A DNA stretch of 64,000 bases from Acaryochloris sp. CCMEE 5410. GTDB lineage: Bacteria > Cyanobacteriota > Cyanobacteriia > Thermosynechococcales > Thermosynechococcaceae. The stretch lies in contig NZ_AFEJ02000001.1 in the NCBI RefSeq assembly GCF_000238775.2, forward strand, positions 2,418,001 to 2,482,000, given 5' to 3'. Shown here one piece after another: positions 55,206 to 63,945 of the stretch. Within the stretch, counting starts at the first letter, position 1. Each line of letters begins with the position of its first letter. Both the position numbers and the translations under genes were made by a program. Under the pieces are notes generated by a model that had not been told where the DNA came from, made no database searches, and was given only the letters and a program-made list of their open reading frames with translations.

Positions 55206-56372
55206 ATGCCAGTGCCTCAAGAGTCCCCTGCTGTCTTTAATCCCCAAAGTTTATCGGGACTCACTCGCGAGCAGCTCATTGCAATTGTTCTACAACAACA
55301 GCAACATCTCATCCAGTTGCAACAGGAACTGAGCACGTCTAGTACCCAGTTTGACGGCTCTACGGAAGTACTTTCTCGACCACTGCTGCCCCCATCAGAT
55401 GATGACACCCATCATCCTTATCTCAACGTTCATGGCGAATCGGGGAGTTATAAACTATCCCTCGTCGGCAATTCCTATTGGACGATTGGCCGAGGATCCG
55501 ACAACGCCATTGTGCTCCCCGATCAATGGATGTCGCGCAACCACGCCATGCTGCAATCCATGGGTGCTAGAGAACTCTATTTAATTGACCTGGGAAGCCA
55601 CAACGGCTCATTCGTAAATGGGCGACGAGTCAGTGTCCCCATTTCTTTGAAACATGGGGATAAACTCACCTTTGGCCAAACCAACGTTGAATTCTATAAT
55701 CCTGATGCCGTCCGTCTATCGACCGCGACCCAAGGTTTATCAGAAGCGCCTGTCACTGCCTTACTGCATGTTCGCCGGTTGATCTCAGTACTCGTGGTTG
55801 ATATTCGCAACTTTACGGGCCTCACTCGCAATTTGGATGAACGGCTCTTATCTGAAGTCGTCGGCACCTGGTTTCGCAAAGCAGGGGATATTATCCGAGC
55901 TAATGGTAGCTGGGTAGATAAATATATTGGTGATGCCGTGATGGCCGTGTGGATTCACGGCACTCAAGATGTGGGGCAACAAGAGCTGCAACAACCCTTT
56001 CAGGCCCTCCATCAGCTCAATGAAATGACCCAAAAGCTGCACTTGGCATATCCCTTACCCTTTCCCTTAAAAATTGGCGCTGGCATCAATACGGGCTATG
56101 GCATGGTCGGGAATACGGGCAGTAGTGATCGCCCAGACTATACGGCTCTAGGAGATACGGTCAACGCTGCGTTTCGTTTAGAAACGAGTACCAAACAAAT
56201 TGGCCTGGATATTGCGGTAGGAGCGACCACGTATCAATATATGCAGGAATGGCAGGGTGAGGATTTGCCGTTACGCCAATTTACGGTGCAATTGAAGGGA
56301 TATGTGAACCCTAAACCAGCTTATGCTTGCTCTTTTCCCGAACTCAAAACTTTTTTAGAGACCAACCAGTAG
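55206..56372 (+). CDS. FHA domain fused to class III adenylate/guanylate cyclase
   Basis: From ATG 55206 the protein has 388 residues (the frame extends to 55119 but overlaps the gene before it). An N-terminal coiled coil (about 18-45, LTREQLIAIVLQQQQHLIQL) precedes the FHA domain (about 75-160: YWTIGRGSDNAIVLPDQWMS with Gly-Arg-Gly and Ser-Arg-Asn-His). The class III cyclase domain (about 195-370) has the metal-binding Asp residues in VLVVDIRNFTGLTRNLDERL and WVDKYIGDAVMAVW, plus GAGINTGYGMVGNTGSSDRP. It presumably makes cAMP or cGMP in response to a phosphorylated partner bound by the FHA domain. In cyanobacteria such domain fusions are common. Confidence 0.92.
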   Translation: MPVPQESPAVFNPQSLSGLTREQLIAIVLQQQQHLIQLQQELSTSSTQFDGSTEVLSRPLLPPSDDDTHHPYLNVHGESGSYKLSLVGNSYWTIGRGSDNAIVLPDQWMSRNHAMLQSMGARELYLIDLGSHNGSFVNGRRVSVPISLKHGDKLTFGQTNVEFYNPDAVRLSTATQGLSEAPVTALLHVRRLISVLVVDIRNFTGLTRNLDERLLSEVVGTWFRKAGDIIRANGSWVDKYIGDAVMAVWIHGTQDVGQQELQQPFQALHQLNEMTQKLHLAYPLPFPLKIGAGINTGYGMVGNTGSSDRPDYTALGDTVNAAFRLETSTKQIGLDIAVGATTYQYMQEWQGEDLPLRQFTVQLKGYVNPKPAYACSFPELKTFLETNQ

Positions 56373-56511
56373 TAATATTGGTGTATTGAAAATACAAATT
56401 TCAGAAAACTATACCCTAAAAAAGGTTTTTTGTGGGTTGGAGTCTGTAGTTGATGATAGGCTCTACTAAGAGCTGTGTTGAAATCTCTGAGACAGGGAGG
56501 TACTTAAGGAA

Positions 56512-56946
56512 ATGCATTCGTTTGTCCGTCGTTTTGGTTTGATTGGTCTCGCTCTGGCAACATGCCTCAGCTTCTTTGGTTGGTCTCAACCTGTAAATGC
56601 CCTTAATTTGCAGTCTGGCCCCACCATCGTGCTGGCAGACACCTACCGTAACCCAATTGACGAAAAGCTGGGAACAGATTTTGGTCAGAAGATCGATGTC
56701 AATAACACTAATGTCCTTGCGTTTATGAAATACAAGGGCCTTTATCCCACTGTTGCGGGTAAAGTCGTGCAGAATGCCCCATACAACAGTGTTGAAGATG
56801 TTTTACAAATTGATGGTTTAACCGACCAGCAAAAGAAAGTTCTACAAGACAACATGGGTAACTTTACAATTTCTGATCCTGATCCTTCTTTGGTCGGTGG
56901 TCAAGATCGTTATAACCCCGGTTCTTACAAGCCTTTCATGAAGTAA
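56512..56946 (+). CDS. psbU: Photosystem II extrinsic protein PsbU (12 kDa)
   Basis: The 144-residue precursor has a signal peptide (to about residue 30, SFFGWSQPVNA) and a mature part of about 110 residues: YRNPIDEKLGTDFGQKIDVN, then KYKGLYPTVAGKVVQNAPYN, EDVLQIDGLTDQQKKVLQDN and the end GGQDRYNPGSYKP. This is the helix-hairpin-helix PsbU that stabilises the oxygen-evolving Mn cluster and the binding of PsbV on the lumen side. An AAGGA ribosome site precedes the ATG. It lies alone between the cyclase and nadB genes. Confidence 0.96.
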   Translation: MHSFVRRFGLIGLALATCLSFFGWSQPVNALNLQSGPTIVLADTYRNPIDEKLGTDFGQKIDVNNTNVLAFMKYKGLYPTVAGKVVQNAPYNSVEDVLQIDGLTDQQKKVLQDNMGNFTISDPDPSLVGGQDRYNPGSYKPFMK

Positions 56947-57099
56947 TTATCTTTATGTGCTGATGGTTTAGGACGTGGCCGAACTTCTATTCCGTCAGTT
57001 TGTACAATTGCACTCTCTGCCTACGCAGTCGTTCATTTGACCACTGCTTTCAGGTGGGGAGTATTTTTTATGCTGCATTACAGCAATTTTTCTTGAACC

Positions 57100-58767
57100 T
57101 TGTCACAAGATCTTCATACTCAAGGGTCTTCCCACTTTGATGTCCTCGTTGTCGGGGGCGGTGCTGCAGGGCTGTATACTGCCTTGTCGCTCCCCTCACA
57201 CATTCGGGTAGGCCTGATTACAAAAGATAGTTTGTCGCGTTCTGCTAGCGATTGGGCCCAGGGTGGTATTGCAGCTGCCTTTGATAAAGGTGACTCCCCA
57301 GAACTCCATGCCCAAGATACGGTTAATGCAGGCGTGGGCCTATGTGAACCGAGGGCCGTTAATTTTCTAGTACAGCAGGCCCCCCAACAGGTGGACGCAT
57401 TGTTGGAGATGGGCATTGCCTTCGATCGCCGCCAAGATCAGCAATTGGCTGCGACGTTAGAAGCAGCACATTCTCGTCCTCGTGTTCTCCATGCCGCTGA
57501 TACAACGGGAAGAGCTTTAATCAAAACCCTGACAGCCCAAATGTGGCAACGTTCGAATATTGAAGTGCTGGCAGATACCTTCACCCTAGAGCTGTGGCGA
57601 CATCCCCAAACGAGACGGTGCCAAGGTATCTGTTTACTAACGGCAGGCCAGATTTCTTGGGTATCTGCGGCGGCTGTTATTTTGGCCACGGGAGGCGGCG
57701 GTCAAGTCTTTTCCCAAACGACCAATCCAGCCTTAAGTACAGGGGATGGAGTCGCAATGGGGTGGCGGGCAGGAGCCCAGCTCCGAGATTTGGAGTTTTT
57801 CCAATTCCATCCCACGGCTCTAACGTTGCCGGGTGCGCCTCGATTTTTAATCAGTGAAGCGGTACGGGGCGAAGGCGCCCATTTATTGGATGCCTCTGGT
57901 CACCGATTTATGTTTGACTATCACCCCCAGGGAGAACTAGCGCCTAGGGATGTGGTTAGTCGATCCATTTTCACCCATTTGCAGGGGTCTGAATCCCACA
58001 CCCACCAAGTATGGCTAGACTTAAGACCCATTGCCCCTGAGAAAATCCAGCGGCGGTTTCCCAAAATTATTCAGGTTTGCCAGAAATGGGGCGTTGATGT
58101 TTATCAACAGCCCATTCCAGTGTTGCCAGCAGCCCACTACTGGATGGGAGGCATTCAGACCGATTTACAAAGTCAAACCTCTATTCCAGGACTCTATGCA
58201 GTTGGAGAAGTCGCTAGCACGGGAGTTCATGGAGCCAATCGGTTGGCCAGTAACTCTCTTTTAGAATGCTTAGTATTTGCAGCTGAGTTTGCCCATCTTG
58301 ATTTATCATCTATCCCGACAGTAGACATAGCGCCAACGGAAGCCTTAGCTAGTAGCGATCTCACGATTAAGCCCCAGGACGAAGCCATGTTGGCTGAGAT
58401 TCAGACTCAATTGCCTGAAGTGTTATGGAATAGCGCCGGGATTTCCCGCTCCGGCGATCAGATTCAGCGTGGGATCTCACAGGTGCAGCAGTGGCGACAA
58501 GCCTTCCACAGCTCTCCTTTATCCCAGCAAGTCAGCAGCATAGCGCCAGGGCAAACGGTTACGGTTCACCCCGATATCCCCGTACGCGCTTGGGCGGAAA
58601 CTCAGAACTTGTTGGATATTGGTTACTTAATCCTCAAAAGCGCTCACTTCCGTACCGAAAGCCGAGGCGGCCATTATCGAGCCGACTATCCCGAATCGCA
58701 AGATCAGTGGCAAGCCCATACAGTGGTAGAGCAGGAAACCTGGCAGCAGGTCCCCTTAAGCACCTAG
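57100..58767 (+). CDS. nadB: L-aspartate oxidase
   Basis: The 555-residue flavoprotein starts with TTG 57100. The FAD-binding motif is FDVLVVGGGAAGLYTALSLP. It also has RSASDWAQGGIAAAFDKGDS, SRPRVLHAADTTGRALI, EFFQFHPTAL, LISEAVRGEGAHLLD and HGANRLASNSLLECLVF, and the C-terminal helical domain contains RGGHYRADYPE. It oxidises aspartate to iminoaspartate in NAD synthesis. It ends by overlapping the PSII S4 gene by four bases (CTAG shared by the two stop codons). Confidence 0.95.
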   Translation: MSQDLHTQGSSHFDVLVVGGGAAGLYTALSLPSHIRVGLITKDSLSRSASDWAQGGIAAAFDKGDSPELHAQDTVNAGVGLCEPRAVNFLVQQAPQQVDALLEMGIAFDRRQDQQLAATLEAAHSRPRVLHAADTTGRALIKTLTAQMWQRSNIEVLADTFTLELWRHPQTRRCQGICLLTAGQISWVSAAAVILATGGGGQVFSQTTNPALSTGDGVAMGWRAGAQLRDLEFFQFHPTALTLPGAPRFLISEAVRGEGAHLLDASGHRFMFDYHPQGELAPRDVVSRSIFTHLQGSESHTHQVWLDLRPIAPEKIQRRFPKIIQVCQKWGVDVYQQPIPVLPAAHYWMGGIQTDLQSQTSIPGLYAVGEVASTGVHGANRLASNSLLECLVFAAEFAHLDLSSIPTVDIAPTEALASSDLTIKPQDEAMLAEIQTQLPEVLWNSAGISRSGDQIQRGISQVQQWRQAFHSSPLSQQVSSIAPGQTVTVHPDIPVRAWAETQNLLDIGYLILKSAHFRTESRGGHYRADYPESQDQWQAHTVVEQETWQQVPLST

Positions 58768-58781
58768 CTAAAGCGCTTAAG
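58755..58781. terminator. Inverted repeat over the overlapping nadB and S4-protein stop codons
   Basis: CTTAAGC and GCTTAAG (7 bp) flank a 13-base loop that contains both stop codons sharing CTAG. It may serve as a small bidirectional terminator, but no T-run is seen. Confidence 0.35.
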
Positions 58782-59543
58782 TTGAATCCGATAGCGCTCT
58801 TTTTTGGTGATTTGCACTTCACCTAATTCCAAACGCCCTTTACCTCGGATTGTCACTAAATCTCCGGTTTTGAGGCCATAGCTGGATTGGGAAATTTCTT
58901 TCCAGTTAACCCGGACATCCCCAGTATTGATCAAATTGACCATTTTGCTGCGGGACAGGCCAAAGCCAGCGGAGGCCACCGCATCAAGGCGCATAGAGGC
59001 TTCTACCGTCGTCATCTCTTTACAACGAGGCTCTCTTACTTTCAATTGCTCAAAGGGAATCGGTTCCACTTGCACCGGCACCGTTCGCACCTGAGTCAGA
59101 TGAGTTTGGAGAAAAGGGACGAGTTGCGGAGATGCGATCGCTTGAGCGCCTCGCTCACCCAAGACCAAAATATCCCCCACCTGATCGCGAACAATCCCGG
59201 TTCCCAGAAGGGCCCCTAAAAAATCGCGATGGCTGGCTGGATCAAAGAGAAAATTCCCGGAAATGCTGAGGGCGGCGAGGTCTACTTGGGATTGATCGAG
59301 GGGAAGATCAGAATGTGCGATCGCAATCCGCTGCCGTTCCGCCTGAGGATAGCCACCCCAAGCCAAAATCGAGACTTCCGTCAGCGGGGCAAACATCTGT
59401 TGGGCTTCCGCTAGCTCTGGCGGCGACAGGAAAGCAGAGACCACCACCTCCCAGGTTTTTAACGCTTGAGTGGCCTGGTCGAGAAGGCGAGACATACAGT
59501 CTGTATGTTCTACACCATTTAATAATTTTGCCTTGGGTAGCAT
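58764..59543 (-). CDS. Photosystem II S4-domain protein
   Basis: The 259-residue protein matches a cyanobacterial/plastid family with a C-terminal S4 domain. Its N-terminal part has TEVSILAWGGYPQAERQRIA and RDFLGALLGTGIVRDQVGDI with LVLGERGAQAIA, similar to YlmH-type proteins. The S4 region lies at about 182-235 (TVEASMRLDAVASAGFGLSR, MVNLINTGDVRVNWKEISQS). Members are linked to photosystem II assembly and translation, but the molecular role is not clear. Its 3' end overlaps that of nadB. Confidence 0.88.
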   Translation of the reverse strand: MLPKAKLLNGVEHTDCMSRLLDQATQALKTWEVVVSAFLSPPELAEAQQMFAPLTEVSILAWGGYPQAERQRIAIAHSDLPLDQSQVDLAALSISGNFLFDPASHRDFLGALLGTGIVRDQVGDILVLGERGAQAIASPQLVPFLQTHLTQVRTVPVQVEPIPFEQLKVREPRCKEMTTVEASMRLDAVASAGFGLSRSKMVNLINTGDVRVNWKEISQSSYGLKTGDLVTIRGKGRLELGEVQITKKERYRIQLKRFS

Positions 59544-59782
59544 GAGGAAATGATAGGTCCCAACTCGGGGACAGAATAAATTTGTCAGGGAAAGGAAACG
59601 GTACTGTTATCCTAACAAGCCTAAAATTTAATATTCCTCTAAAGGAAACAGCCTAAATCTCGCTAGACCTGCTAAGCTTTGAAAAAATATTCAAAATCCG
59701 TGCTTTTTAAAGCCCAATCTCAATCTGTCAAACGCTTAGTATTGCTGAAATTGCAGAGTTATATAACCTTGGGAGTTATCGA

Positions 59783-60229
59783 ATGCGGCAGGTCAACTTT
59801 ACTTTGATTTTTGTCATTTGTCTGGCGGTTGTTTTATTTGCGATCGAAAATACACAACTCGTCAGTATCAAAGTTGTAAATGGTGTTCAACTCACGGCTC
59901 CCTTGTCGATTGAATTGATTATTACCTTAGGGATTGGCGCTGTCCTCGCTTGGGTCTTTAGCGTCTGGACTACAGTGCAAGAACTCTTTGTCACCCGAGA
60001 AGCCCTACAAGCTAGAGAAGTTGAAATTGAATCTTTACAATCAGACCTTGAACGCTACAAAGCCGAACTAGAAGAGCAACGTCTACTCCTACCTAGCCAA
60101 GCAACGGTCACCAGTGATGCCGTGTCTGTAGCCACTTTATCTGAACCAACGGCCAAAACCGTTATCCCTCGTTCAGAACCTGAATCCGCTATCCTTACTC
60201 CCCCACCGTCTGAGCTTGTTCCAGACTAA
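59783..60229 (+). CDS. LapA-domain (DUF1049) membrane protein
   Basis: The 148-residue protein starts MRQVNFTLIFVICLAVVLFA with two membrane segments (about 6-22 and 40-62: IELIITLGIGAVLAWVFSVW). Between them is the conserved ENTQLVSIKVV, and a coiled coil follows (about 70-105: LQAREVEIESLQSDLERYKA). A Pro/Ser/Thr-rich tail closes the protein. This is the LPS-assembly-protein A (DUF1049) layout. It lies 6 bases before scpA, so the two genes are probably co-transcribed. Confidence 0.88.
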   Translation: MRQVNFTLIFVICLAVVLFAIENTQLVSIKVVNGVQLTAPLSIELIITLGIGAVLAWVFSVWTTVQELFVTREALQAREVEIESLQSDLERYKAELEEQRLLLPSQATVTSDAVSVATLSEPTAKTVIPRSEPESAILTPPPSELVPD

Positions 60230-60235
60230 ACCGAT

Positions 60236-60991
60236 ATGAGCAGTTCCTTTGCCCACAATGCCATTTCCATGTTGATCGACTTAGCCCAACGGGGTGAAAT
60301 TGATCCATGGGATGTTCAAGTCATCGATGTCTTTGACCGGTTTTTAAGCCATTTATCCTATCAAGACTCTCAGGAACTGTCGGATTCAGGCCAGGCTTTT
60401 CTCTATGCCTCCATGCTGGTTCTCCTCAAAGCCGAAACGTTAGGCGATTTGATTGAAGAGCCAGAAGAACCCGATGAAATGGAGCTGCTTCTATTTGATG
60501 ATCTTGAAGCCGTATCTAACGGCTTACCCTCTCCCTTAGAAGGATGCCTCCAACGTCGTCCGGTCGCCCGCCCACCTCAACGACGCCGGGTGACCCTGAC
60601 AGAGTTGATCAATCAGCTAGAACTGATGGCGGTAGCGGTAGAGCGCCAAGCCCAGCGCCCCAAAGTCCGCAAAGTGCGGCGCATGTCGAAAGCCAAATCG
60701 ATGAAAGCGATTTCGCAACTCGCCCACCAAGAAAACCTGTCAGAAGTCGCAGAGCAGTTAGAAGAAATTTTTGCCCGCTTAGACCCCAATCAAGACTGGC
60801 TTGACTTTGAAGAATTACTGTCCTTTATGAATGACCGGGTTGGGGTCTTCTGGGCACTGTTATTACTCTGTGCTCAATCCAAAGTGGAGCTAGAGCAAAA
60901 CGAATTCTATGTGGATTTAAGGTTAAAGCCCCTCACCCATAAGCCTGCCACTGTAGAACTCCTGCCCAACCTAAAGTCCGCAGCATCCTAA
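60236..60991 (+). CDS. scpA: Segregation and condensation protein A (kleisin)
   Basis: The 251-residue protein has MLIDLAQRGEIDPWDVQVID followed by VFDRFLSHL, LYASMLVLLKAETLGD and a C-terminal winged-helix segment VGVFWALLLLCAQSKVELEQ, the kleisin layout. It bridges SMC heads and works with ScpB in chromosome condensation. The middle is basic and variable (RRPVARPPQRRRVTLTELIN). It follows the LapA gene by 6 bases and is ended by the hairpin at 61018-61066. Confidence 0.92.
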   Translation: MSSSFAHNAISMLIDLAQRGEIDPWDVQVIDVFDRFLSHLSYQDSQELSDSGQAFLYASMLVLLKAETLGDLIEEPEEPDEMELLLFDDLEAVSNGLPSPLEGCLQRRPVARPPQRRRVTLTELINQLELMAVAVERQAQRPKVRKVRRMSKAKSMKAISQLAHQENLSEVAEQLEEIFARLDPNQDWLDFEELLSFMNDRVGVFWALLLLCAQSKVELEQNEFYVDLRLKPLTHKPATVELLPNLKSAAS

Positions 60992-61017
60992 ACTCAGCCT
61001 TTTTTTAAAAAGACACC

Positions 61018-61066
61018 ACACCCCATCTCTGGTCCAGTTACCAGGCATGGGGTGTCCATATTTTTT
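61018..61066 (+). terminator. Intrinsic terminator after scpA
   Basis: ACACCCCAT (61018-61026) pairs with ATGGGGTGT (61047-61055), with an inner CTGG/CCAG pair. The sequence continues with CCATATTTTTT. It ends the LapA-scpA transcript. Confidence 0.8.
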
Positions 61067-61171
61067 GGCTAGGCCCTACCTTGCCAAACACCTCTTTTTG
61101 GAAGAAACGGTTGGACCTAGTTTGTGCTGGGGTGGGAGGTCATTCCCAATACCGCAACATTTATTGAAATT

Positions 61172-61204
61172 CTTTATCAATATAAATGTCAGTTATTGAT
61201 AAAG
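61172..61204. promoter_or_regulatory. Inverted repeat upstream of the membrane-protein cluster
   Basis: CTTTATCAAT (61172-61181) and ATTGATAAAG (61195-61204) are exact 10-bp inverted repeats with 13 bases between. TTGAT/ATCAA half-sites resemble those of FNR/CRP-family regulators, but the spacing is unusual. It lies about 210 bases before the gene at 61413. Confidence 0.4.
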
Positions 61205-61412
61205 TATCTTGTGAGTAAAACATTCACGATCCTGCTTTCTTTGAAAGTTCTCAAAAAGACGGTATTGGGGTGAATCAGGCTCTATCCACAACAAATCAAC
61301 AGGATTTCACGAGAATGCTTGCCTCATGGAGGAATTAGGGTTCTGGACTGGAAATCCACTGGGCACTGCAAATTCTCTATTAGGAGAAAGTTAATTTAAA
61401 GGCGATTTCTGT

Positions 61413-62024
61413 ATGCAACAACCGATTGATGTAAAATCTGTCACCTTTCCGAAAACCAAAGATATTGCCACCATCTGCGTTTATGCCTTAGGGCTGTTAT
61501 CGGCAGGCTTGTTTCTCTTTTTACCTGTCGTCAATGTGTTGAGTCCAAGTCCTTGGCAACGGTCGATGGGGGCCATTCATGGCGTTGCTGCCCTCTTAGC
61601 AACCGTTGTGATTGCCTATGCAGGGCATTTGGCCTTTCCCTTATTGCGAGGGTCCCATCGCATCTTGCCCCAGGTCCGCACCGTGATCTTATGGGCCTCA
61701 TTTATTGCATTTTTGGCGATAGCATCTGGGAATTGGGCTTATATGCGGTATCGAGCACCTCTAGGGGGCGCGCGCCGCTGGATTTTAGAGAATACACCGT
61801 TAGTTCATTACTTATTTATGGAATATCACGAATTCACGGTGCTGTTTACCCTGCCCCTAGGTGTCGCTTCGACTTGGGTGTTATGGCGATATGGCGATCA
61901 AATTATGGATCGCCAGCATCGTGTCGTTCTATCAGCTACCTGTATCGCCATGATGGCCATGATGTTCTTTGCCATGGGTGGGTTTGTCAGTGGGCTTAAT
62001 GTTGCCCGTATTCATAGTTTGTAG
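61413..62024 (+). CDS. Multi-pass membrane protein of unknown function
   Basis: The 203-residue protein has five membrane segments (about 20-42, 55-75, 88-110, 133-155 and 170-195). Several His residues lie in or near membrane helices: His56 and His72 in the second, His132 and His139 near the fourth, and His201 near the C-terminus. These could bind haem or metal. I do not recognise the family. It starts a run of three membrane-protein genes on the same strand, upstream of a YwiC-like gene and a ferredoxin gene, which suggests a redox-related membrane complex. Confidence 0.65.
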   Translation: MQQPIDVKSVTFPKTKDIATICVYALGLLSAGLFLFLPVVNVLSPSPWQRSMGAIHGVAALLATVVIAYAGHLAFPLLRGSHRILPQVRTVILWASFIAFLAIASGNWAYMRYRAPLGGARRWILENTPLVHYLFMEYHEFTVLFTLPLGVASTWVLWRYGDQIMDRQHRVVLSATCIAMMAMMFFAMGGFVSGLNVARIHSL

Positions 62025-62042
62025 TTTAACCACCATTAACCA

Positions 62043-62498
62043 GTGAAATCCATGTCACAACCGATCTATCTCAGAGTGGGGAATTGGCTCAAGCAATTCC
62101 CCCAATCCATTGCCACCGGAGCACCAGATGCCCCAACGGTATCTGGCCCCGCTGCTGCTGCACTACTCAGCGCTGCCTTTAGCTGCTTTTTATTGATGGT
62201 GAATCAACATTTAACTGTTGTGTTTAAGAGTTGGAATGCCATTGTTTGGTCTTTAGGGGACTGGATTCCAGGCAGCCGTACCTCTGACCAAGTCTATGGC
62301 GAAATTGGCAGCTATTCCGGTAAAGAAACCATCATGCTCATGGGCTGGCTGTTGAGCTGGGTATTACTACATCAGCTCTGGAAAAAACGCAATATTCATG
62401 CCAGCAGTCTATATGGCAGTCTAATCTTTTTTCTAGTGGCGGCCACCGTGATGAATTGGCACCCGATATTTCCGTATTTACCCCTCATGCCCCATTAA
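62043..62498 (+). CDS. Membrane protein of unknown function
   Basis: The protein has 151 residues from GTG 62043 or 148 from ATG 62052. Membrane segments lie at about 35-55 (AAAALLSAAFSCFLLMVNQH), 60-72, 93-112 (TIMLMGWLLSWVLLHQLW) and 123-143. His55, His110, His118, His139 and His151 are scattered. I do not recognise the family. It follows the previous gene by 18 bases and precedes the next by 9, so the three are almost certainly one operon. Confidence 0.6.
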   Translation: MKSMSQPIYLRVGNWLKQFPQSIATGAPDAPTVSGPAAAALLSAAFSCFLLMVNQHLTVVFKSWNAIVWSLGDWIPGSRTSDQVYGEIGSYSGKETIMLMGWLLSWVLLHQLWKKRNIHASSLYGSLIFFLVAATVMNWHPIFPYLPLMPH

Positions 62499-62507
62499 TA
62501 ACGATTT

Positions 62508-62729
62508 TTGAGGTTCAAAACCATGCAAACTCAGATAAAGACACCTACCCATCGTCTAACAACCCGGGCCATGCATAAGTATGTCATGTTGGGCGTGGGA
62601 ATTTGGATTACCTTTCTCGGCACATTTGCGATCGCATATGTTCGGGTCAGCAATAGTCATCGATTTGCCGGGGAGCCTTTTCAGGCTTTATCCCCCAATG
62701 AAACCCAAAAACCAGCTTCTTCCTACTAA
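62508..62729 (+). CDS. Small single-pass membrane protein of the same cluster
   Basis: From the first in-frame ATG at 62508 the protein has 73 residues; ATG 62523 gives 68 and is also possible. One membrane segment lies at about 26-47 (VMLGVGIWITFLGTFAIAYV), preceded by a basic stretch (TPTHRLTTRAMHKYV). The C-terminus is polar. It could be a small subunit of a complex with the two membrane proteins encoded just upstream. No known family was recognised. Confidence 0.55.
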   Translation: MRFKTMQTQIKTPTHRLTTRAMHKYVMLGVGIWITFLGTFAIAYVRVSNSHRFAGEPFQALSPNETQKPASSY

Positions 62730-62852
62730 ATCTGGGACGCCTACATTCCTTGCAGGCACTAGGATAAAACCCCAGAAAACGTACAAGTGAGCAGGTCCTG
62801 CGACAGAGAATAAGTCCGGCTGAACACTATCTAAATCGCAAATGGCAAATTT

Positions 62853-62877
62853 TTAATTGATATATATTCTCAATTAA
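62853..62877. promoter_or_regulatory. Inverted repeat upstream of the YwiC-like gene
   Basis: TTAATTGA and TCAATTAA are exact 8-bp inverted repeats 9 bases apart. Like the repeat at 61172-61204 it contains TCAAT/ATTGA half-sites, so both may be bound by one regulator. It lies about 230 bases before the YwiC-like start. Confidence 0.3.
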
Positions 62878-62996
62878 TACTACAGTGTTGTTGGATCTGA
62901 TAGGTTCCAAACTCTTCTAAAACAAGTTAGGTTGACTAGTCCTTTGATTAGACAACTTAGCTGGTCATGAAACCTGATTCACTTGAGCCGCGCAGA

Positions 62997-63034
62997 CAAG
63001 GGGGGTCATAGATCCTGACTCCCTTTGTTTTTTT
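62997..63034 (+). terminator. Intrinsic terminator before the YwiC-like gene
   Basis: CAAGGGGGGTCA and TGACTCCCTTTG form a 12-bp stem (with two G-T pairs), a 7-base loop and a run of seven T. It ends either the three-gene membrane cluster, 270 bases upstream, or a short RNA started near 62853-62877. Confidence 0.75.
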
Positions 63035-63108
63035 GTGATCCCACATTGACGAGTCACCCATTTCCTCAAACTGCGGTTTATTCATTTGTTTTTTGGCTTT
63101 GATTCCCC

Positions 63109-63888
63109 ATGCATGCTTGGTATCGCCCCACCTTTGCGCCAGAACATGGTGCTTTGCTAGTCTTATTTGGATCGTTACTCTCTGGTGCTGCGTTAGCCCA
63201 GTCCTGGACCAATGACACGACCTGGGCTTGTGTTTGCGCCGGTTGTGCCCTCCAAGCCGAGCATCCCCTCATTGTCCAACTCAAACAACGTCGTAGTTGG
63301 AAACCGCGATATTTAGTTTGGGCCAGTATTTATGGAGGTTCTAGTCTTTTAGTAGCGCTCTATTTGGCTCAGCAGAACCCCATCTTGATATGGCTATATC
63401 TCTGCGGTGCCATCGCTTTGATCTTGGATGCGATCGCAGTACTCAACCATCAACAAAAATCCATTGCCAATGAGTTGGTGATGTTTGCCGCCATTTGCCT
63501 ATCCACATTGCTAACCTATGGGGCAACCGCTGGCACCTTAACCCCGCAAGCCTGGGGTCTATGGATATTGAATACATTATTTTATGCCAGCGCTATTTTT
63601 ACCATCAAACTCCGCAAGACCAAAACCAGCAATCTCAAACCTAGCTTTATCTTTTTGAGTATTGCCATTTTGATCACCCTGGGATTGTTCTACAGCGAAT
63701 GGCTACTGCCCCTCACTGCCCTGACCTTTACCGTCGCTCTGCTGAAATTTGCAGTCGTCATCTGGCAGCGAGACTGGTATACCCAATGTCGCTTTGAGCA
63801 TATTGCTCGTTTTGAAACCTATTTCACGGTGGTTTATGTCTGTTTGGTTGCTCTAACAGTTTTACCCCCGACATTGCCCAGCACCTAA
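63109..63888 (+). CDS. YwiC-like membrane protein
   Basis: The 259-residue protein begins MHAWYRPTFAPEHGALLVLF, with the conserved EHGA of YwiC-like proteins. It has about seven membrane segments (for example LLSGAALAQSWTNDTTW, IWLYLCGAIALILDAIAVLN, FLSIAILITLGLFYSEWLLP). The family is unknown in function but is found near nitrate, nitrite or redox genes in several bacteria (YwiC of Bacillus lies by the nar-fnr region). Here it is followed by a ferredoxin gene after 57 bases, which fits a redox context. Confidence 0.85.
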   Translation: MHAWYRPTFAPEHGALLVLFGSLLSGAALAQSWTNDTTWACVCAGCALQAEHPLIVQLKQRRSWKPRYLVWASIYGGSSLLVALYLAQQNPILIWLYLCGAIALILDAIAVLNHQQKSIANELVMFAAICLSTLLTYGATAGTLTPQAWGLWILNTLFYASAIFTIKLRKTKTSNLKPSFIFLSIAILITLGLFYSEWLLPLTALTFTVALLKFAVVIWQRDWYTQCRFEHIARFETYFTVVYVCLVALTVLPPTLPST

Positions 63889-63945
63889 GAAAGATGGGCT
63901 TCCGCTTTTCACACCATTCCGCTGTTTTCGATGAGGAGACTTGTA

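Larger units (their letters stand above)
60992..61412. other. Intergenic region with a terminator and an inverted repeat
   Basis: These 421 bases hold the scpA terminator (61018-61066) and the inverted repeat at 61172-61204 upstream of the membrane-protein cluster. Nothing else was recognised. Confidence 0.6.
62730..63108. other. Intergenic region with an inverted repeat and a stand-alone terminator
   Basis: These 379 bases hold the inverted repeat at 62853-62877 and the intrinsic terminator at 62997-63034. No protein gene was recognised between them. Confidence 0.55.
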
